Source: Pelagicoccus sp. SDUM812005 (GTDB taxonomy: Bacteria > Verrucomicrobiota > Verrucomicrobiia > Opitutales > Opitutaceae). Taken from it: a DNA stretch of 64,000 nt. Location of the stretch: assembly GCF_031127875.1 (NCBI RefSeq), contig NZ_JARXIA010000005.1, positions 186,001 to 250,000 of the forward strand, read 5' to 3'. Below are positions 24,649 through 35,439 of this stretch, one piece after another; positions within the stretch are counted from its first letter, which is position 1; the number at the start of each line of letters is the position of its first letter. The position numbers and the translations under genes are program-made. The notes under the pieces are model-generated. The model was not told the DNA's origin and did not search any database. It saw nothing but the letters and a program-made list of their open reading frames with translations.

Positions 24649-26400
24649 ATGTCGTCGAAAGTCCCTAAAGAGTCCTGGAATTCCCGACTCGGAATAATCC
24701 TCGCCGTTGCCGGTAGCGCCGTTGGCCTTGGCAACTTCCTCAGATTCCCAGGCCAAGCTGCCCAATATGGCGGCGGAGCCTTTATGGTAGCCTACTTCGT
24801 AGCCCTCGTACTCATCGGACTTCCGATTTGCTGGGCGGAGTGGGCCATCGGTCGCAAGGGAGGCCAAGCGGGCCTCAACTCCAGCCCCGGTATCCTTGGA
24901 GTGGTGACAGGACAAAAGCGCTTCCGCTACCTCGGCATCATCGGCGTCATCATCCCCGTGGTCATCTACATGTACTACGTCTACATCGAGGCTTGGTGCT
25001 TGGGATACGCGGTCAATTTCGCCAAGGGCTCCATGGATTTCGACACCGTCGACCAAGCGGGCGCCTTCTGGGGCCAGTTCATCGGCATCAAGGAAGACGG
25101 CTCCGCCCTCGGCTTCGGCTGGACGGAAGTCGGAGGCTTCCTCCTCGTGGTCTTCATCTTCAACTTCTTCCTGATCTACCGCGGACTTTCCAAAGGCATC
25201 GAGCTCTTCTGCAAGTACGCCATGCCGACCCTGATCGTGCTCGCCATCATCATCCTCGTGCGCGTGCTCACCCTCGGAGCCCCTGTTGCCGAGCATCCGG
25301 AGAACAACGTGCAGAACGGCCTCGGCTTCATGTGGAACCCCACCAAGACCATACTCTACGAACGCGTCGCCGACGAAGCGACCGGCGCGGAGAAGTGGCA
25401 ACCGCTTCCGGACGGCGAAGTCGTCGGCCCACGCATGATCGCCGACGCCCAAGAGCGGGCCGCCGCTGATCCCAACCTCGAGCTGCGCGAAATCGGCATG
25501 GCAACCCAACTCCTGAATCCACAGCTTTGGCTGGCCGCCGCCGGACAAATCTTCTTTTCGCTCTCGGTCGGATTCGGAGTCATCATCACCTATTCCAGCT
25601 ACCTGAAGAAAAACGACGACGTAGTGCTCTCCGGCCTCGCCGCCACCAGCACCAACGAATTTTGCGAGGTCGGCCTCGGCGGGCTCACCACCCTGCCCGC
25701 CGGCTACGCCTTCCTCGGCATTTCCGGAGTCGCCGGCATGGGAACCTTCGGCCTCGGCTTCAACGTGCTGCCCATGGTCTTTTCCGAAATGCCGGGCGGA
25801 CAGTTCTTTGGCTTCGCCTTCTTCTTCCTGCTTTTCCTGGCGGCTGTCACCAGCTCGCTCTCCATGCTGCAGCCGGGCATCGCCTTCCTGGAAGAGGCCA
25901 TGAACATCAATCGCAAGCAGTCCGTCGCCATCCTCGGCTTCGTCACCGCAGCGGGCTGCGCCTTCGTGGTCTACTTCTCCGCCGGCGTGAAGGCCCTCGA
26001 CACCATCGACTTCTGGGTCACCAACCTGCTCATGGTGGTGCTGGCCACCATCCAGATCATCATATTCGGCTGGGTCATCGGCATCGAGCGCGGCTTCGAG
26101 ATCGCCCATCAAGGTGCTGCCATCCGCATCCCGGGCTTCTTCAAGTTCATCATGAAGTACGTCAGCCCGCTCTTCCTCATCGTGGTCTTCGGCGCCTGGT
26201 TCTATACTAGCGTGCTCGGCTTCCAGTTCGGCACCGACGAGAAGAAGTACAGCTCCTACATCGTCGACCTCTTTATCGAGCCGAACCGCAGCGCCTGGCT
26301 GAGCGTCGGGGTCATCGTCCTGACAGGAGCCTTCCTGACCCTCCTCACCGCAGGGGGCGTCTTCAAAGCCAAAACCATCAAAGAGGAGGGCTCCCAATGA
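24649..26400 (+). CDS. Sodium-dependent NSS-family (LeuT-like) transporter
   Basis: 583 residues, about twelve transmembrane helices. The first helix has the family hallmark [13 protein letters not shown] (22-34), where the unwound region binds substrate and sodium. A hydrophilic insertion at about 225-285 between helices is larger than in LeuT. NSS proteins import amino acids or related compounds with sodium. The stop codon overlaps the start of a 48-residue gene (ATGA) that encodes a MetS-like small subunit; this pairing is known for the methionine/alanine-type members of the family, so a neutral amino acid substrate is a reasonable guess. Confidence 0.92.
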   Translation: MSSKVPKESWNSRLGIILAVAGSAVGLGNFLRFPGQAAQYGGGAFMVAYFVALVLIGLPICWAEWAIGRKGGQAGLNSSPGILGVVTGQKRFRYLGIIGVIIPVVIYMYYVYIEAWCLGYAVNFAKGSMDFDTVDQAGAFWGQFIGIKEDGSALGFGWTEVGGFLLVVFIFNFFLIYRGLSKGIELFCKYAMPTLIVLAIIILVRVLTLGAPVAEHPENNVQNGLGFMWNPTKTILYERVADEATGAEKWQPLPDGEVVGPRMIADAQERAAADPNLELREIGMATQLLNPQLWLAAAGQIFFSLSVGFGVIITYSSYLKKNDDVVLSGLAATSTNEFCEVGLGGLTTLPAGYAFLGISGVAGMGTFGLGFNVLPMVFSEMPGGQFFGFAFFFLLFLAAVTSSLSMLQPGIAFLEEAMNINRKQSVAILGFVTAAGCAFVVYFSAGVKALDTIDFWVTNLLMVVLATIQIIIFGWVIGIERGFEIAHQGAAIRIPGFFKFIMKYVSPLFLIVVFGAWFYTSVLGFQFGTDEKKYSSYIVDLFIEPNRSAWLSVGVIVLTGAFLTLLTAGGVFKAKTIKEEGSQ

Positions 26401-26543
26401 CTATCGGCGGTTGGATCATCATGCTCGTCTCCACCCTATCCGTAACCGGCCTCTTCGGCTGGTGCATCTGGAAAGTCCTCACCACCGAAGGCGAAGACGA
26501 GAAAGTGCACGGATTCGAGATCGAGACGCCCGACAAAGACTAG
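26397..26543 (+). CDS. MetS-like small subunit of NSS transporter
   Basis: A 48-residue protein starting four bases inside the stop of the transporter gene. It consists of one membrane helix ([19 protein letters not shown] at about 4-22), the motif CIWKVL, and a short acidic tail. Small proteins of this kind (MetS/MetP family, described in Corynebacterium) accompany particular NSS transporters and are needed for their activity. The assignment rests on size, topology, the W-C-x-W-K-V-L motif and the translational coupling. A terminator follows at 26578-26606, which closes the two-gene unit. Confidence 0.82.
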   Translation: MTIGGWIIMLVSTLSVTGLFGWCIWKVLTTEGEDEKVHGFEIETPDKD

Positions 26544-26577
26544 CGCAGCATTCGCTCGCTCCCCTTTATCTTTTCCT

Positions 26578-26606
26578 AGCCCGCTTCGCCCGAAGCGGGC
26601 TTTTTC
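26578..26606 (+). terminator. Rho-independent terminator of the NSS transporter unit
   Basis: An 11-bp GC-rich stem (agcccgcttcg / cgaagcgggct) with a 2-base loop as written is followed by a run of T. Confidence 0.92.
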
Positions 26607-26829
26607 GTACCGGCGACGGCAACCTGCACCTTCCACTCTCCAACGCCTCCCTCGATTGAGGGTTCCTACTTAGGCGACGCTTAAGCTTTTTTAACCAAAA
26701 AAGCGGAGCCAGCTCTCAAGGGAAAGGAACGCGAGGCCGATTAACGATGCAGAAAGCTCCCCTCGAGCTCTCGACCGACCTCGAGCAAAAACAGGAGGCG
26801 GCCAAAAGCAACGAAACGACCGATCGCAC

Positions 26830-27825
26830 ATGTCACAGCAAAGCACCCTTACCAAGGCTAGCACGAAGACCGATATCCTCCTCGAAGTGGGAACCAACGA
26901 GGTGGAAGTCTTCGAATTCAATCTGGCCGGACAGCACTACGGCGTAAACGTCGCCAAGGTGAACCAGATCGTGCAACGCGAGCAGCTCAAGATCACGCGC
27001 GCGGATTGCCCCCCCAACGGAGTGCTGGGCAGCATCACCTTCCGCGGCCAACCCATCATGGTCATCGACTTGCGCCAGATCCTCGGCATCTACGAAGAAG
27101 CGCCGGACCCCAGCCGGGCCCTCATGCTCGTCACCCAATTCAACGACCAAATCGTCGCCTTCGCCATCGACGGAGCGGAGCGCATCCACCGCGTCTCCTG
27201 GAAAAGCTTCGAACCGATCAGCTCCAACTTCGCCCAAGAGAATCCCTACGTAAACGGGATCATCCGCCTCGAGGACCGCCTCGTGCTCATCCTCGACCTC
27301 GAGTACATCCTCACCCTGATCAACCCGCGCCTCGGCATGTCCATCGACCACGGCCAAATCGCCAAGATCGAACAGGAGTACAAGCCCCGCGACCACATCA
27401 AGATCCTCTTCGCCGAAGACTCCGCCATGATCCGCAAGATGGTCTTCAACCAGCTCAACGACGTCGGCTTCACCAACGTAGACCTCGCCACCAATGGAAA
27501 GGAAGCGCTCGACAAGATCGCCGCCGCCCAGGCCGACTCCAAGGAGAGCGGCAAGCCCTTCTCCGACTACTACGACCTGATCCTCACCGACATCGAAATG
27601 CCGGTCATGGACGGCCTCACCTTCTGCAAGAACGTGAAGCAAGAGTTCAAGCTGGATACGCCCGTCATCGTCTTTTCCTCCCTCATCAACGACCAGATGA
27701 TCGCCAAGTGCCGCGCCGTCGGAGCCAACGGCTGGGGAACCAAGCCCAAGGTCAACCTCATCGTAAACATCATCGATCGCCTCATCGTACAGGGCGAAGA
27801 AAACATCGGCGACCTGCTCCAGTAG
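26830..27825 (+). CDS. cheV: CheV-type chemotaxis adaptor (CheW plus receiver)
   Basis: 331 residues: a CheW domain at about 20-175 (VFEFNLAGQHYGVNVAKV, then GSITFRGQPIMVIDLRQIL) followed by a response-regulator receiver at about 195-325. The receiver keeps the acidic pair in AEDS, the phospho-acceptor Asp254 in LILTDIEMPVMDG, the Ser in IVFSS and Lys305 in GTKPK, so it should be phosphorylatable. CheV couples chemoreceptors to the CheA kinase and tunes adaptation. No other chemotaxis gene is nearby; the gene stands alone between two terminators. Confidence 0.93.
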   Translation: MSQQSTLTKASTKTDILLEVGTNEVEVFEFNLAGQHYGVNVAKVNQIVQREQLKITRADCPPNGVLGSITFRGQPIMVIDLRQILGIYEEAPDPSRALMLVTQFNDQIVAFAIDGAERIHRVSWKSFEPISSNFAQENPYVNGIIRLEDRLVLILDLEYILTLINPRLGMSIDHGQIAKIEQEYKPRDHIKILFAEDSAMIRKMVFNQLNDVGFTNVDLATNGKEALDKIAAAQADSKESGKPFSDYYDLILTDIEMPVMDGLTFCKNVKQEFKLDTPVIVFSSLINDQMIAKCRAVGANGWGTKPKVNLIVNIIDRLIVQGEENIGDLLQ

Positions 27826-27862
27826 GAAATCCCGACCTTGTAATAAAATTTCAACTACTAAA

Positions 27863-27900
27863 ACGCCCGTGGCCTTCTTCCGAAAGCCACGGGCGTATTT
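27863..27900 (+). terminator. Terminator after cheV
   Basis: Stem acgcccgtggc / gccacgggcgt (11 bp) with a 12-base loop, followed by a short T-rich tail (attt). Confidence 0.8.
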
Positions 27901-27960
27901 GTAATCCGGGCACAGGGGCCGTACTCCCCATGCCTATCTAACGACTAAACGAAAAAACAA

Positions 27961-28569
27961 TCAGTAAGGGGCAAAGCCGCCCAAGCTGAGGCGCAGTTCG
28001 ATCTCGTCAGCAACCTTGTCCTCGGAATCCCCCGGATTCACTCCGAAATCGGAACGCTTCACCGAGAACGAAGAACGGATGACCAAAATATCCCCCGGAG
28101 TCCGCTGGCGATCCGCCAGCTTGCCCTTCAAGTAAGAGAGCGAGACTGGAATTTCCATCTCCTTGCTCACGCCCTTGATCGTCATCACGCCGCGTGCAGT
28201 CCCTTCCAGCTTGGCCCCTTTTTCCTTCACTCCGCTCAAGCCCTTCAGCTCGAAAGTGATGGTTTGATGCTTCTTCTGGTCGAGCCACTTCGCTCCCATC
28301 ATGTGCTCGACCATCTTGGGATTCGCCACCGAGAGCGAATCGACCGCCACCACCACCTTGCCGGTCGTGGCTTCCGGCTTCGCCGGATCGAAGGAGACCG
28401 TCCCCGTGATTCCGGTCGCCGTGCCATTGATCGACTCCAAAGGAGCGTCCAATAAAAAGACGATATTGTTGACCCCCTTCGGGTCCTCCAGGTCAAAGTC
28501 GATCGCGTTCGCGAAAGGAACGAGGCCGAGGGCTGCGCTAGCGGCGAGGCTGAGAATAGTGTTCTTCAT
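27961..28569 (-). CDS. YceI-family periplasmic lipid-binding protein
   Basis: 202 residues with a cleavable signal peptide (MKNTILSLAASAALG, ending FANA) and a YceI-type lipocalin-like beta barrel: early TGTVSFDP, then the VDSLSVANP and MMGAKWLDQKKHQTITFEL segments, and the late FSVKRSDFGVNPG motif. YceI proteins bind polyisoprenoids or similar amphiphiles in the periplasm. It lies 28 bases after a small two-helix membrane protein gene on the same strand, so the two are probably cotranscribed; YceI genes are often next to small membrane proteins such as cytochrome b561, but this neighbour is not one. Confidence 0.9.
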   Translation of the reverse strand: MKNTILSLAASAALGLVPFANAIDFDLEDPKGVNNIVFLLDAPLESINGTATGITGTVSFDPAKPEATTGKVVVAVDSLSVANPKMVEHMMGAKWLDQKKHQTITFELKGLSGVKEKGAKLEGTARGVMTIKGVSKEMEIPVSLSYLKGKLADRQRTPGDILVIRSSFSVKRSDFGVNPGDSEDKVADEIELRLSLGGFAPY

Positions 28570-28597
28570 AAATGTATCTTGGTGATCTAAAAAAATC

Positions 28598-28864
28598 TTA
28601 GGTCCGGGCGGACGACTCCTTCCGCTCGAAGAAAGCGCCCACTGCCACGAGGGCCACGAACGCCATGAAGCCGAGAGCCAGGGACTCGATGCCCGGCAAG
28701 AACGCTTCGACCTTGACCGGATGCGAAAACTCCAGGATCGGGTCGAACTCCATCACCTCGTAATACTCCGCGTAGAAGCCCCGGCGAGCGCCTCCGTACA
28801 TCCAAAGGCCGTACCCGAGCACCATGGCTCCAATCCCTGCTAGTCTAAATGCAAGCGCTTTCAT
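28598..28864 (-). CDS. Small two-helix membrane protein, function unknown
   Basis: 88 residues with helices at about 5-23 and 57-79 and a 30-residue loop rich in Tyr and Glu (FYAEYYEVMEFDPILEF) that would face the periplasm if both ends are inside. The basic C-terminus RKESSART supports that topology. No family is recognised. An upstream extension of 29 residues is possible but is Arg-rich and lacks a membrane-protein start. It precedes the YceI gene and probably shares its transcript. Confidence 0.65.
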   Translation of the reverse strand: MKALAFRLAGIGAMVLGYGLWMYGGARRGFYAEYYEVMEFDPILEFSHPVKVEAFLPGIESLALGFMAFVALVAVGAFFERKESSART

Positions 28865-29133
28865 CAGAAGTCGAAGCGGATCCAACCGCCTTCCCTCTAC
28901 CCAACGAGACCCTTTCCCAACTGCATGCGCGACCTCCCGCAAAATCTTCACCTAAATGCCAATCCGATTCGCCCCCTTCCAGAAGAGACGGACAGAGCCA
29001 GCCCATAGCCCAGCCCATACAACCCAGAACCCGCCACACTCCACCGACAACCCAAACTTCCGGCTTGAAGCCGTCACTGGGTGGATTACCCATTTAGCCC
29101 ACAAAATTTCACAGCACTTACCAATATCTAATC

Positions 29134-30981
<1,848 letters not shown>

Positions 30982-31029
30982 CCCGCAGCGCGGCCCTCCA
31001 GCCCGCGACCACGAAACCCAATTCAACCA

Positions 31030-31065
31030 AGCCCGGCTCGCCCCCCGCGACCCGGGCTTTTGTTT
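31030..31065 (+). terminator. Terminator after htpG
   Basis: Stem agcccgg / ccgggct around a 15-base C-rich loop, then tttgttt. Confidence 0.75.
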
Positions 31066-31343
31066 GCCACCCCTAAACCAAGCTGACGTTCAGGGATTTC
31101 CCAGCGGACGACACGGAGGTCGACCCTCCAAAGTTATTTGCGCTGGAGGGACCGGTTCCCCCCAGCCCGCGTTGCAAGATCCGATCCGCGTCACTGCCTG
31201 AACTCGTGGACAATAGTTTTGCGGCCCTCCGCGCAAAAAACACGAAATAGACTTTTTGCCCAGATTGTGTGCGATTCGACCTAGCCTCGGGTATTGTAAC
31301 GCAAACACACCTTCCAACTCCCCGACCACTTGCTACGAGTTCC
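31066..31343. other. Non-coding stretch before the sigma-factor gene
   Basis: With the htpG terminator this leaves about 360 bases without a gene between htpG and the sigma-factor gene. Minus-strand open frames exist, but are Ser/Arg-rich and featureless. The near-palindrome gggaccggttccc at about 31149-31161 is the only local symmetry noticed. The promoter of the sigma gene must lie here; I cannot place it with confidence. Confidence 0.4.
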
Positions 31344-32636
31344 ATGGCTCTCCAATTAGAATCCGATTCCGCCCTGCTCGATCGCTTCCATTCCCAGGCG
31401 GACGAACCTGCCTTCACTCTACTCGTTGAACGTCACCTTCGAGTCGTGTTCGCAGTCGCCCAAAATCGACTCGGCGGCGATACTCAACTCGCGGAAGACG
31501 TCTGCCAAATCGTCTTCTCCCAGCTCGCCCGCAATGCCAAAAGCCTGAGGCACCATAGCAACATCAAGGCTTGGCTCTTTAAAACCAGCCGTTTCACAGC
31601 CTCAAAGTTAGTCCGGGCTCGAGTTCGCCAGAAAACGAGAGAACAAGATTATGAATACGTGCGCGATCTCCCAAACCCCAAAGAGAAAGAAAGCCTAACG
31701 CAATTTATCGACGAATTGATCGAACAGCTCCCCTCATCAGACCAAGAAGTGCTGCTCCTTCGCTACTTCGAATCAATGGACTACAAGACCATCGGAACTC
31801 GTCTGAGCATAAAGCCTAACACCGCTCGCATGAGAGCCGAACGGGCCCTAGTCAAGCTGCAAGCTCGCTTCAAAAAGAGAGGCATCGCAACCGGAACGGC
31901 GTTGAGTGCCGCCCTAAACGCCTATGCAAGCTGCTCCCTTCCTGCTCATCTAGCGACAAGCGTAACAAACGTAACCCTGGCAAGCCTAGGAAGTCTTGCG
32001 AGCATTGGACTCGTATCCGCCCTTAAACTACCATTGGCAGCTAGCTTAGCCATACTCCTCACCGGTGTCGCAATCGAGCGCCAAAACACTAGCGCGGCCA
32101 TGGATTCAAATGTAGCCATAGAACAACCGCCTCGCGCCCATGCGGAGCAAGCAGTATCCCCGCCTTCCGCTCGTTCAAATTCAAGTGCCCTCGACAATAT
32201 AGATCTCGCCTACGCCGCGCTAGACAAAGATGCAACCGTACTCGCGCAACGCCTTGAGGCAATAGAGTCCGCTATTCAGAAACTGCACAACAGAAGGCCA
32301 GCACCGGAAAAGATCTATAGTCTAAGTGAATTGGATACGAAACCTCGAGCATCCGCAATGATGATGCCCGAGTACCCGATTAGTCACCTGGTAACCAAGG
32401 AAGAAGGCAGGGCTGTCGTGGAATTCGTCCTCGGAACTGATGGTAAGACTAGCGACCTCCGGGTCGTCAAAGCATCTCACCCAGACTTCGGGAAAAACGC
32501 CCTAGAGGCCGTTTCAAAAAGTGAATTCACTCCAGGAAGAATCGGCGCGACTGCCGTTCAATCCCGCGTACGAATTCCGATCATGTTCACTCCCTCGCCA
32601 ACAGAGGACCAAGCTGAAACCCAAAACTGGTTCTGA
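31344..32636 (+). CDS. ECF-type sigma factor fused to a membrane helix and a TonB C-terminal domain
   Basis: 430 residues from ATG 31344. Region sigma-2 is at about 25-90 (QLAEDVCQIVFSQLAR, NIKAWLFKTSRF) and sigma-4 at about 125-172, with the helix-turn-helix DYKTIGTRLSIKPNTARMRA. A hydrophobic stretch at about 209-245 follows (SLGSLASIGLVSALKL then PLAASLAILLTGVA), then a Ser/Ala/Pro-rich linker, a short coiled coil, and at about 341-415 a TonB-type C-terminal domain (PEYPISHLVTKEEGRAVVEF, then SEFTPGRIGA and VRIPIMF). If the hydrophobic part spans the membrane, the sigma domains are cytoplasmic and the TonB domain periplasmic. No anti-sigma gene is adjacent; a membrane protein gene starts at the very next base. 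Confidence 0.8.
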   Translation: MALQLESDSALLDRFHSQADEPAFTLLVERHLRVVFAVAQNRLGGDTQLAEDVCQIVFSQLARNAKSLRHHSNIKAWLFKTSRFTASKLVRARVRQKTREQDYEYVRDLPNPKEKESLTQFIDELIEQLPSSDQEVLLLRYFESMDYKTIGTRLSIKPNTARMRAERALVKLQARFKKRGIATGTALSAALNAYASCSLPAHLATSVTNVTLASLGSLASIGLVSALKLPLAASLAILLTGVAIERQNTSAAMDSNVAIEQPPRAHAEQAVSPPSARSNSSALDNIDLAYAALDKDATVLAQRLEAIESAIQKLHNRRPAPEKIYSLSELDTKPRASAMMMPEYPISHLVTKEEGRAVVEFVLGTDGKTSDLRVVKASHPDFGKNALEAVSKSEFTPGRIGATAVQSRVRIPIMFTPSPTEDQAETQNWF

Positions 32637-33416
32637 ATGATCTCTCCTCGTATCGCTAAAGCCTTTTGGCTTTTACCCATTTTCGTAGCGACCATCCTCG
32701 TGATGCGAATCGTCGATACCTCGAACCCTCAAGAAATCGAGGCGGATGAATCGCTCCTCTCTATCCCTACGCATCAACCAGCGGCCGGCCTTCTCCAACA
32801 AACAAACGCGGATGGAGCCCTTCAGTCACTACGCGCCGAGATCGAAGAACTCGAACGACGCATCGAGAAACGCGAGCAAGCCTTAGCCCAACGCAAAAAG
32901 GAGCAACAATACACGGATGCCGCCTCGATCAGCCACTCCGGCCTTACCCCCGAACAATGGGCAAAGAAGGGCTATGGCACTCCTTACGAAAGCGTGGAAA
33001 CGCTCATCTATTCCGCTGCCAGCGGAGACCTCGAAGCGATGAAAACCTCGCTCGTCTTTTCCCCCGACTCCGAGGCCTTGGCGAAACGTTTGTTCGAAAG
33101 CCTCCCTCCGTCTGTCCGCGAAGAGCAAGGGTCTTTCGAATCAATAACGGCCATGATGACCATCGACCAAGTTCCCCTCGCTAAAGCTCGGGTACATGCA
33201 TTTAAGGAAATCTCCGAGGACGCACGGGAGGTGTTCATTGTATTTACCTCAAACCTGGAGTCTCCCAAATCCATCAAACTCGACTTGATTCAATTGCCCG
33301 ACGAGACCTGGAAAGTGCTTGTCCCTCCCCAAGCGCTTTATGCTTACGCAGACAAACTGGGGATCGAACTCGAAACAACCAACTCAGAGACAGCGCATCT
33401 CGTACCTAAGGACTGA
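32637..33416 (+). CDS. Membrane-anchored coiled-coil protein paired with the sigma fusion
   Basis: 259 residues whose ATG directly abuts the stop of the sigma gene, so the two are surely cotranscribed. It has an N-terminal membrane anchor at about 8-25, a coiled coil at about 60-92 (LRAEIEELERRIEKRE) and a C-terminal alpha/beta domain starting with WAKKGYGTPYESVETLIY (about 108-125). I recall similar W-x-x-x-G-x-x-TP-E-S-x-E-T-x-x-x-A-x-x-GD segments in proteins next to ECF sigma factors of Verrucomicrobia, but no function. It may sense or hold the sigma protein on the periplasmic side; it does not look like a classical ZAS anti-sigma factor. Confidence 0.75.
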   Translation: MISPRIAKAFWLLPIFVATILVMRIVDTSNPQEIEADESLLSIPTHQPAAGLLQQTNADGALQSLRAEIEELERRIEKREQALAQRKKEQQYTDAASISHSGLTPEQWAKKGYGTPYESVETLIYSAASGDLEAMKTSLVFSPDSEALAKRLFESLPPSVREEQGSFESITAMMTIDQVPLAKARVHAFKEISEDAREVFIVFTSNLESPKSIKLDLIQLPDETWKVLVPPQALYAYADKLGIELETTNSETAHLVPKD

Positions 33417-33437
33417 ATACAACAACAGGATGATCCA

Positions 33438-33474
33438 AAAAAGCCCTTACCTGAAATAACATCAGGTAAGGGCC
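33438..33474 (-). terminator. Terminator of grpE-dnaJ (minus strand)
   Basis: A perfect 12-bp stem (gcccttacctga / tcaggtaagggc) with a 7-base loop. On the minus strand it runs into six T, so it ends the dnaJ transcript; on the plus strand the T-run is absent. Confidence 0.88.
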
Positions 33475-33494
33475 TAGAAATCTATCAGACGATT

Positions 33495-34652
33495 CTAGTC
33501 GAAGATCTTCTTCGCCTTTTCGAAGAAGCCTTTCGGCTCGTCGCCATCATCCGCATCGCCGCAGGCGAGAGCGAACTCCTCGAGCTTTTCGCGCTGCTCG
33601 GAAGTGAGCGACTTGGGTACCTCGATCTTTACGCGCACCATCTGGTCGCCGTAATAACCGCCGCGCAAGCTGGGCATGCCCTTGCCCTTGAGGCGGAACG
33701 TAGTGCCAGACTGGGTACCGGCCGGAATCTTCAAGCTGGCCTTGCCGTTCAAGGTCGGGACCTCGATGGTGCCGCCGAGCGTGGCCAAAGTGAACTTGAT
33801 CGGAATTTCGCAATACAGGTTTTCATCCTGGCGATCGAAGATCTCGTGGTCGCGAACGTGCAAAACGATGTAGAGGTCGCCAGTCGGACCGCCGTGCGAG
33901 CCAGCTTCTCCGTTGCCCGCGGAGCGGAGCTTGGAACCAGTATCCACGCCGGGCGGAACCTTGACCTTGATCTTCGTCGTTTCGTTGGTGCGGCCTTCGC
34001 CGCCACAGGTGCCGCAGGGCTTCTCGATCTTTTGGCCGCTGCCGTTGCAGGTCGGGCAGGTTTGACGCACGGAAAAGAATCCCTTGGACGCGGTCACTTG
34101 ACCGTGGCCCGCGCAGGTCGGACAGGTTTTCACGCCGCTGCCGGGTTCCGCTCCGGAGCCGGAACACTTGCTGCAGGTCGTCGGCTTGCGGAAGGAAATC
34201 TCCTTCTCCACGCCCTTGGCCGCTTCCTCGAGGTCGATCTCGAGATCGTAGCGCAGGTCCGAGCCGCGAGAAGCTCCGCCGCGACCGCGACCACCGCCGC
34301 CTCCGCCACCGAAGAACTCTTCGAAGATGCTGCCGCCACCGCCGCCGCCGCCGAACACTTCGCTAAAGATGTCGAAAGGATCGTGGAAAGGACCGCCGGC
34401 GGACGCGCCGCCTCCGCCGCCCATACCGCCGCTGAAGGCTGCATGGCCATAGCGGTCGTAAGCCGCCCGCTTCTGCTCGTCCTTCAGAACCTCGTAAGCC
34501 TCCGAGACCTTCTTGAAGTTCTCTTCCGCTTCCTTGTTGCCGGGATTCTTGTCGGGATGGTACTTAACCGCCATCTTGCGGTAAGCCTTCTTGAGCTCGT
34601 CTTGGGTCGCTTGCTTGCTGACGCCAAGCAGTTCGTAATAGTCTTCTTTCAC
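33495..34652 (-). CDS. dnaJ: Chaperone DnaJ (type I Hsp40)
   Basis: 385 residues. The J domain (1-70) keeps HPD in [10 protein letters not shown], followed by a long Gly/Phe-rich region with several Gly runs (about 75-130), four zinc motifs of CxxCxGxG type ([32 protein letters not shown] at about 158-225), and the C-terminal substrate-binding domains. It stimulates DnaK ATPase and delivers substrates. It begins with GTG, with an AGGAGG element 11 bases upstream, one of the few clear ribosome binding sites in this window. grpE lies 39 bases upstream in the same direction; dnaK is not in the window. Confidence 0.97.
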   Translation of the reverse strand: MKEDYYELLGVSKQATQDELKKAYRKMAVKYHPDKNPGNKEAEENFKKVSEAYEVLKDEQKRAAYDRYGHAAFSGGMGGGGGASAGGPFHDPFDIFSEVFGGGGGGGSIFEEFFGGGGGGGRGRGGASRGSDLRYDLEIDLEEAAKGVEKEISFRKPTTCSKCSGSGAEPGSGVKTCPTCAGHGQVTASKGFFSVRQTCPTCNGSGQKIEKPCGTCGGEGRTNETTKIKVKVPPGVDTGSKLRSAGNGEAGSHGGPTGDLYIVLHVRDHEIFDRQDENLYCEIPIKFTLATLGGTIEVPTLNGKASLKIPAGTQSGTTFRLKGKGMPSLRGGYYGDQMVRVKIEVPKSLTSEQREKLEEFALACGDADDGDEPKGFFEKAKKIFD

Positions 34653-34663
34653 TGTGTTGGTTT

Positions 34664-34669
34664 CCTCCT
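34664..34669 (-). promoter_or_regulatory. Strong ribosome binding site of dnaJ
   Basis: AGGAGG on the minus strand, 11 bases before the GTG start codon. It supports the GTG and stands out because most genes here have no such element. Confidence 0.8.
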
Positions 34670-34691
34670 GGTTCCCAATTTAAACGAGCAA

Positions 34692-35333
34692 CTACTCGCT
34701 CTCTACTGCGGGACCTCCGCTTACGACGACAGAGGCCGGGCGGATCAGGCGACCGTTTAGCTTGAAGCCCTTGCGCATGAGGGAGAGGACCTTGCCTTCC
34801 TCGATTTCGTCGCTGGGCTGGGTCTGGAAGGCTTCCGCCACGTTCGGGTCGAACTCGTCGCCAGCCGCGGGAGCCACTTCGGTGATGCCGTTGTCCTCGA
34901 GCAAGCTCTTGAACTGGGTCAACACCATCTGGATGCCTTGCACGACGACCTTCGGGTCGGACGTTTGCTCGGCTGACATCAGCCCCAAACCGAGATTGTC
35001 GTACACGGGGAGGAAGTCCTCCAGCAGGCCGGAGATCGCGTACTGCTTGAGCTCGTCCTTCTCGCGCATCACGCGGCGACGGTAGGTGTCGAGGTCGGCG
35101 ACCGATCTCAAATAATTGTTGTAGTTTTCAGCAGCCTCCGCCTTCGCGGCTTCGAGCTGCTCTTCAAGCGTCAACTCCTTCGGCTCTTCAGCGACCTCGG
35201 TCGCCGCTTCCGCTGCCTCTTCCGGGGCAGCTTCCGTCGCCTCCGCAGAAGGCTCTGCTGCTTCAGCGCTCGCCGCTTCGGCCTGCGCGTCTACGTTTTC
35301 TTCTACTTCTGGTGTGTCCTTAGCGTTTTCCAT
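34692..35333 (-). CDS. grpE: Nucleotide exchange factor GrpE
   Basis: 213 residues. The first 60 are Ala/Glu-rich and disordered, followed by the long dimerisation coil ([20 protein letters not shown], then LDTYRRRVMREKDELKQYA) and the C-terminal beta wing, with LPVYDNLGLGLM and the ending GFKLNGRLIRPASVVVS. It releases ADP from DnaK. The ATG at 35333 was chosen because the open frame upstream is not GrpE-like. It is followed by dnaJ. Confidence 0.95.
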   Translation of the reverse strand: MENAKDTPEVEENVDAQAEAASAEAAEPSAEATEAAPEEAAEAATEVAEEPKELTLEEQLEAAKAEAAENYNNYLRSVADLDTYRRRVMREKDELKQYAISGLLEDFLPVYDNLGLGLMSAEQTSDPKVVVQGIQMVLTQFKSLLEDNGITEVAPAAGDEFDPNVAEAFQTQPSDEIEEGKVLSLMRKGFKLNGRLIRPASVVVSGGPAVESE

Positions 35334-35439
35334 AGCCAAACTGAGATTCTCTAGATCAGTTCCTCCGGGAATCAAAGAGATTTTCGTCAAGGTCGAGCCC
35401 CTTTTTAAGAGAAAGGTTCCCCAGCAAGCTGGAAATCCC

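Noticed and set aside
24646-26397. Long open frame antisense to the NSS transporter gene (583 codons)
   Set aside because: Composition is extreme (Gly, Glu, Asp, Ala, His), no domain is seen, and it mirrors the strong G/C third-position bias of the plus-strand gene. The transporter reading is full-length with clear motifs.
31073-31417. Minus-strand open frame upstream of the sigma gene
   Set aside because: It overlaps the sigma coding region and is a Ser/Arg-rich sequence without features.
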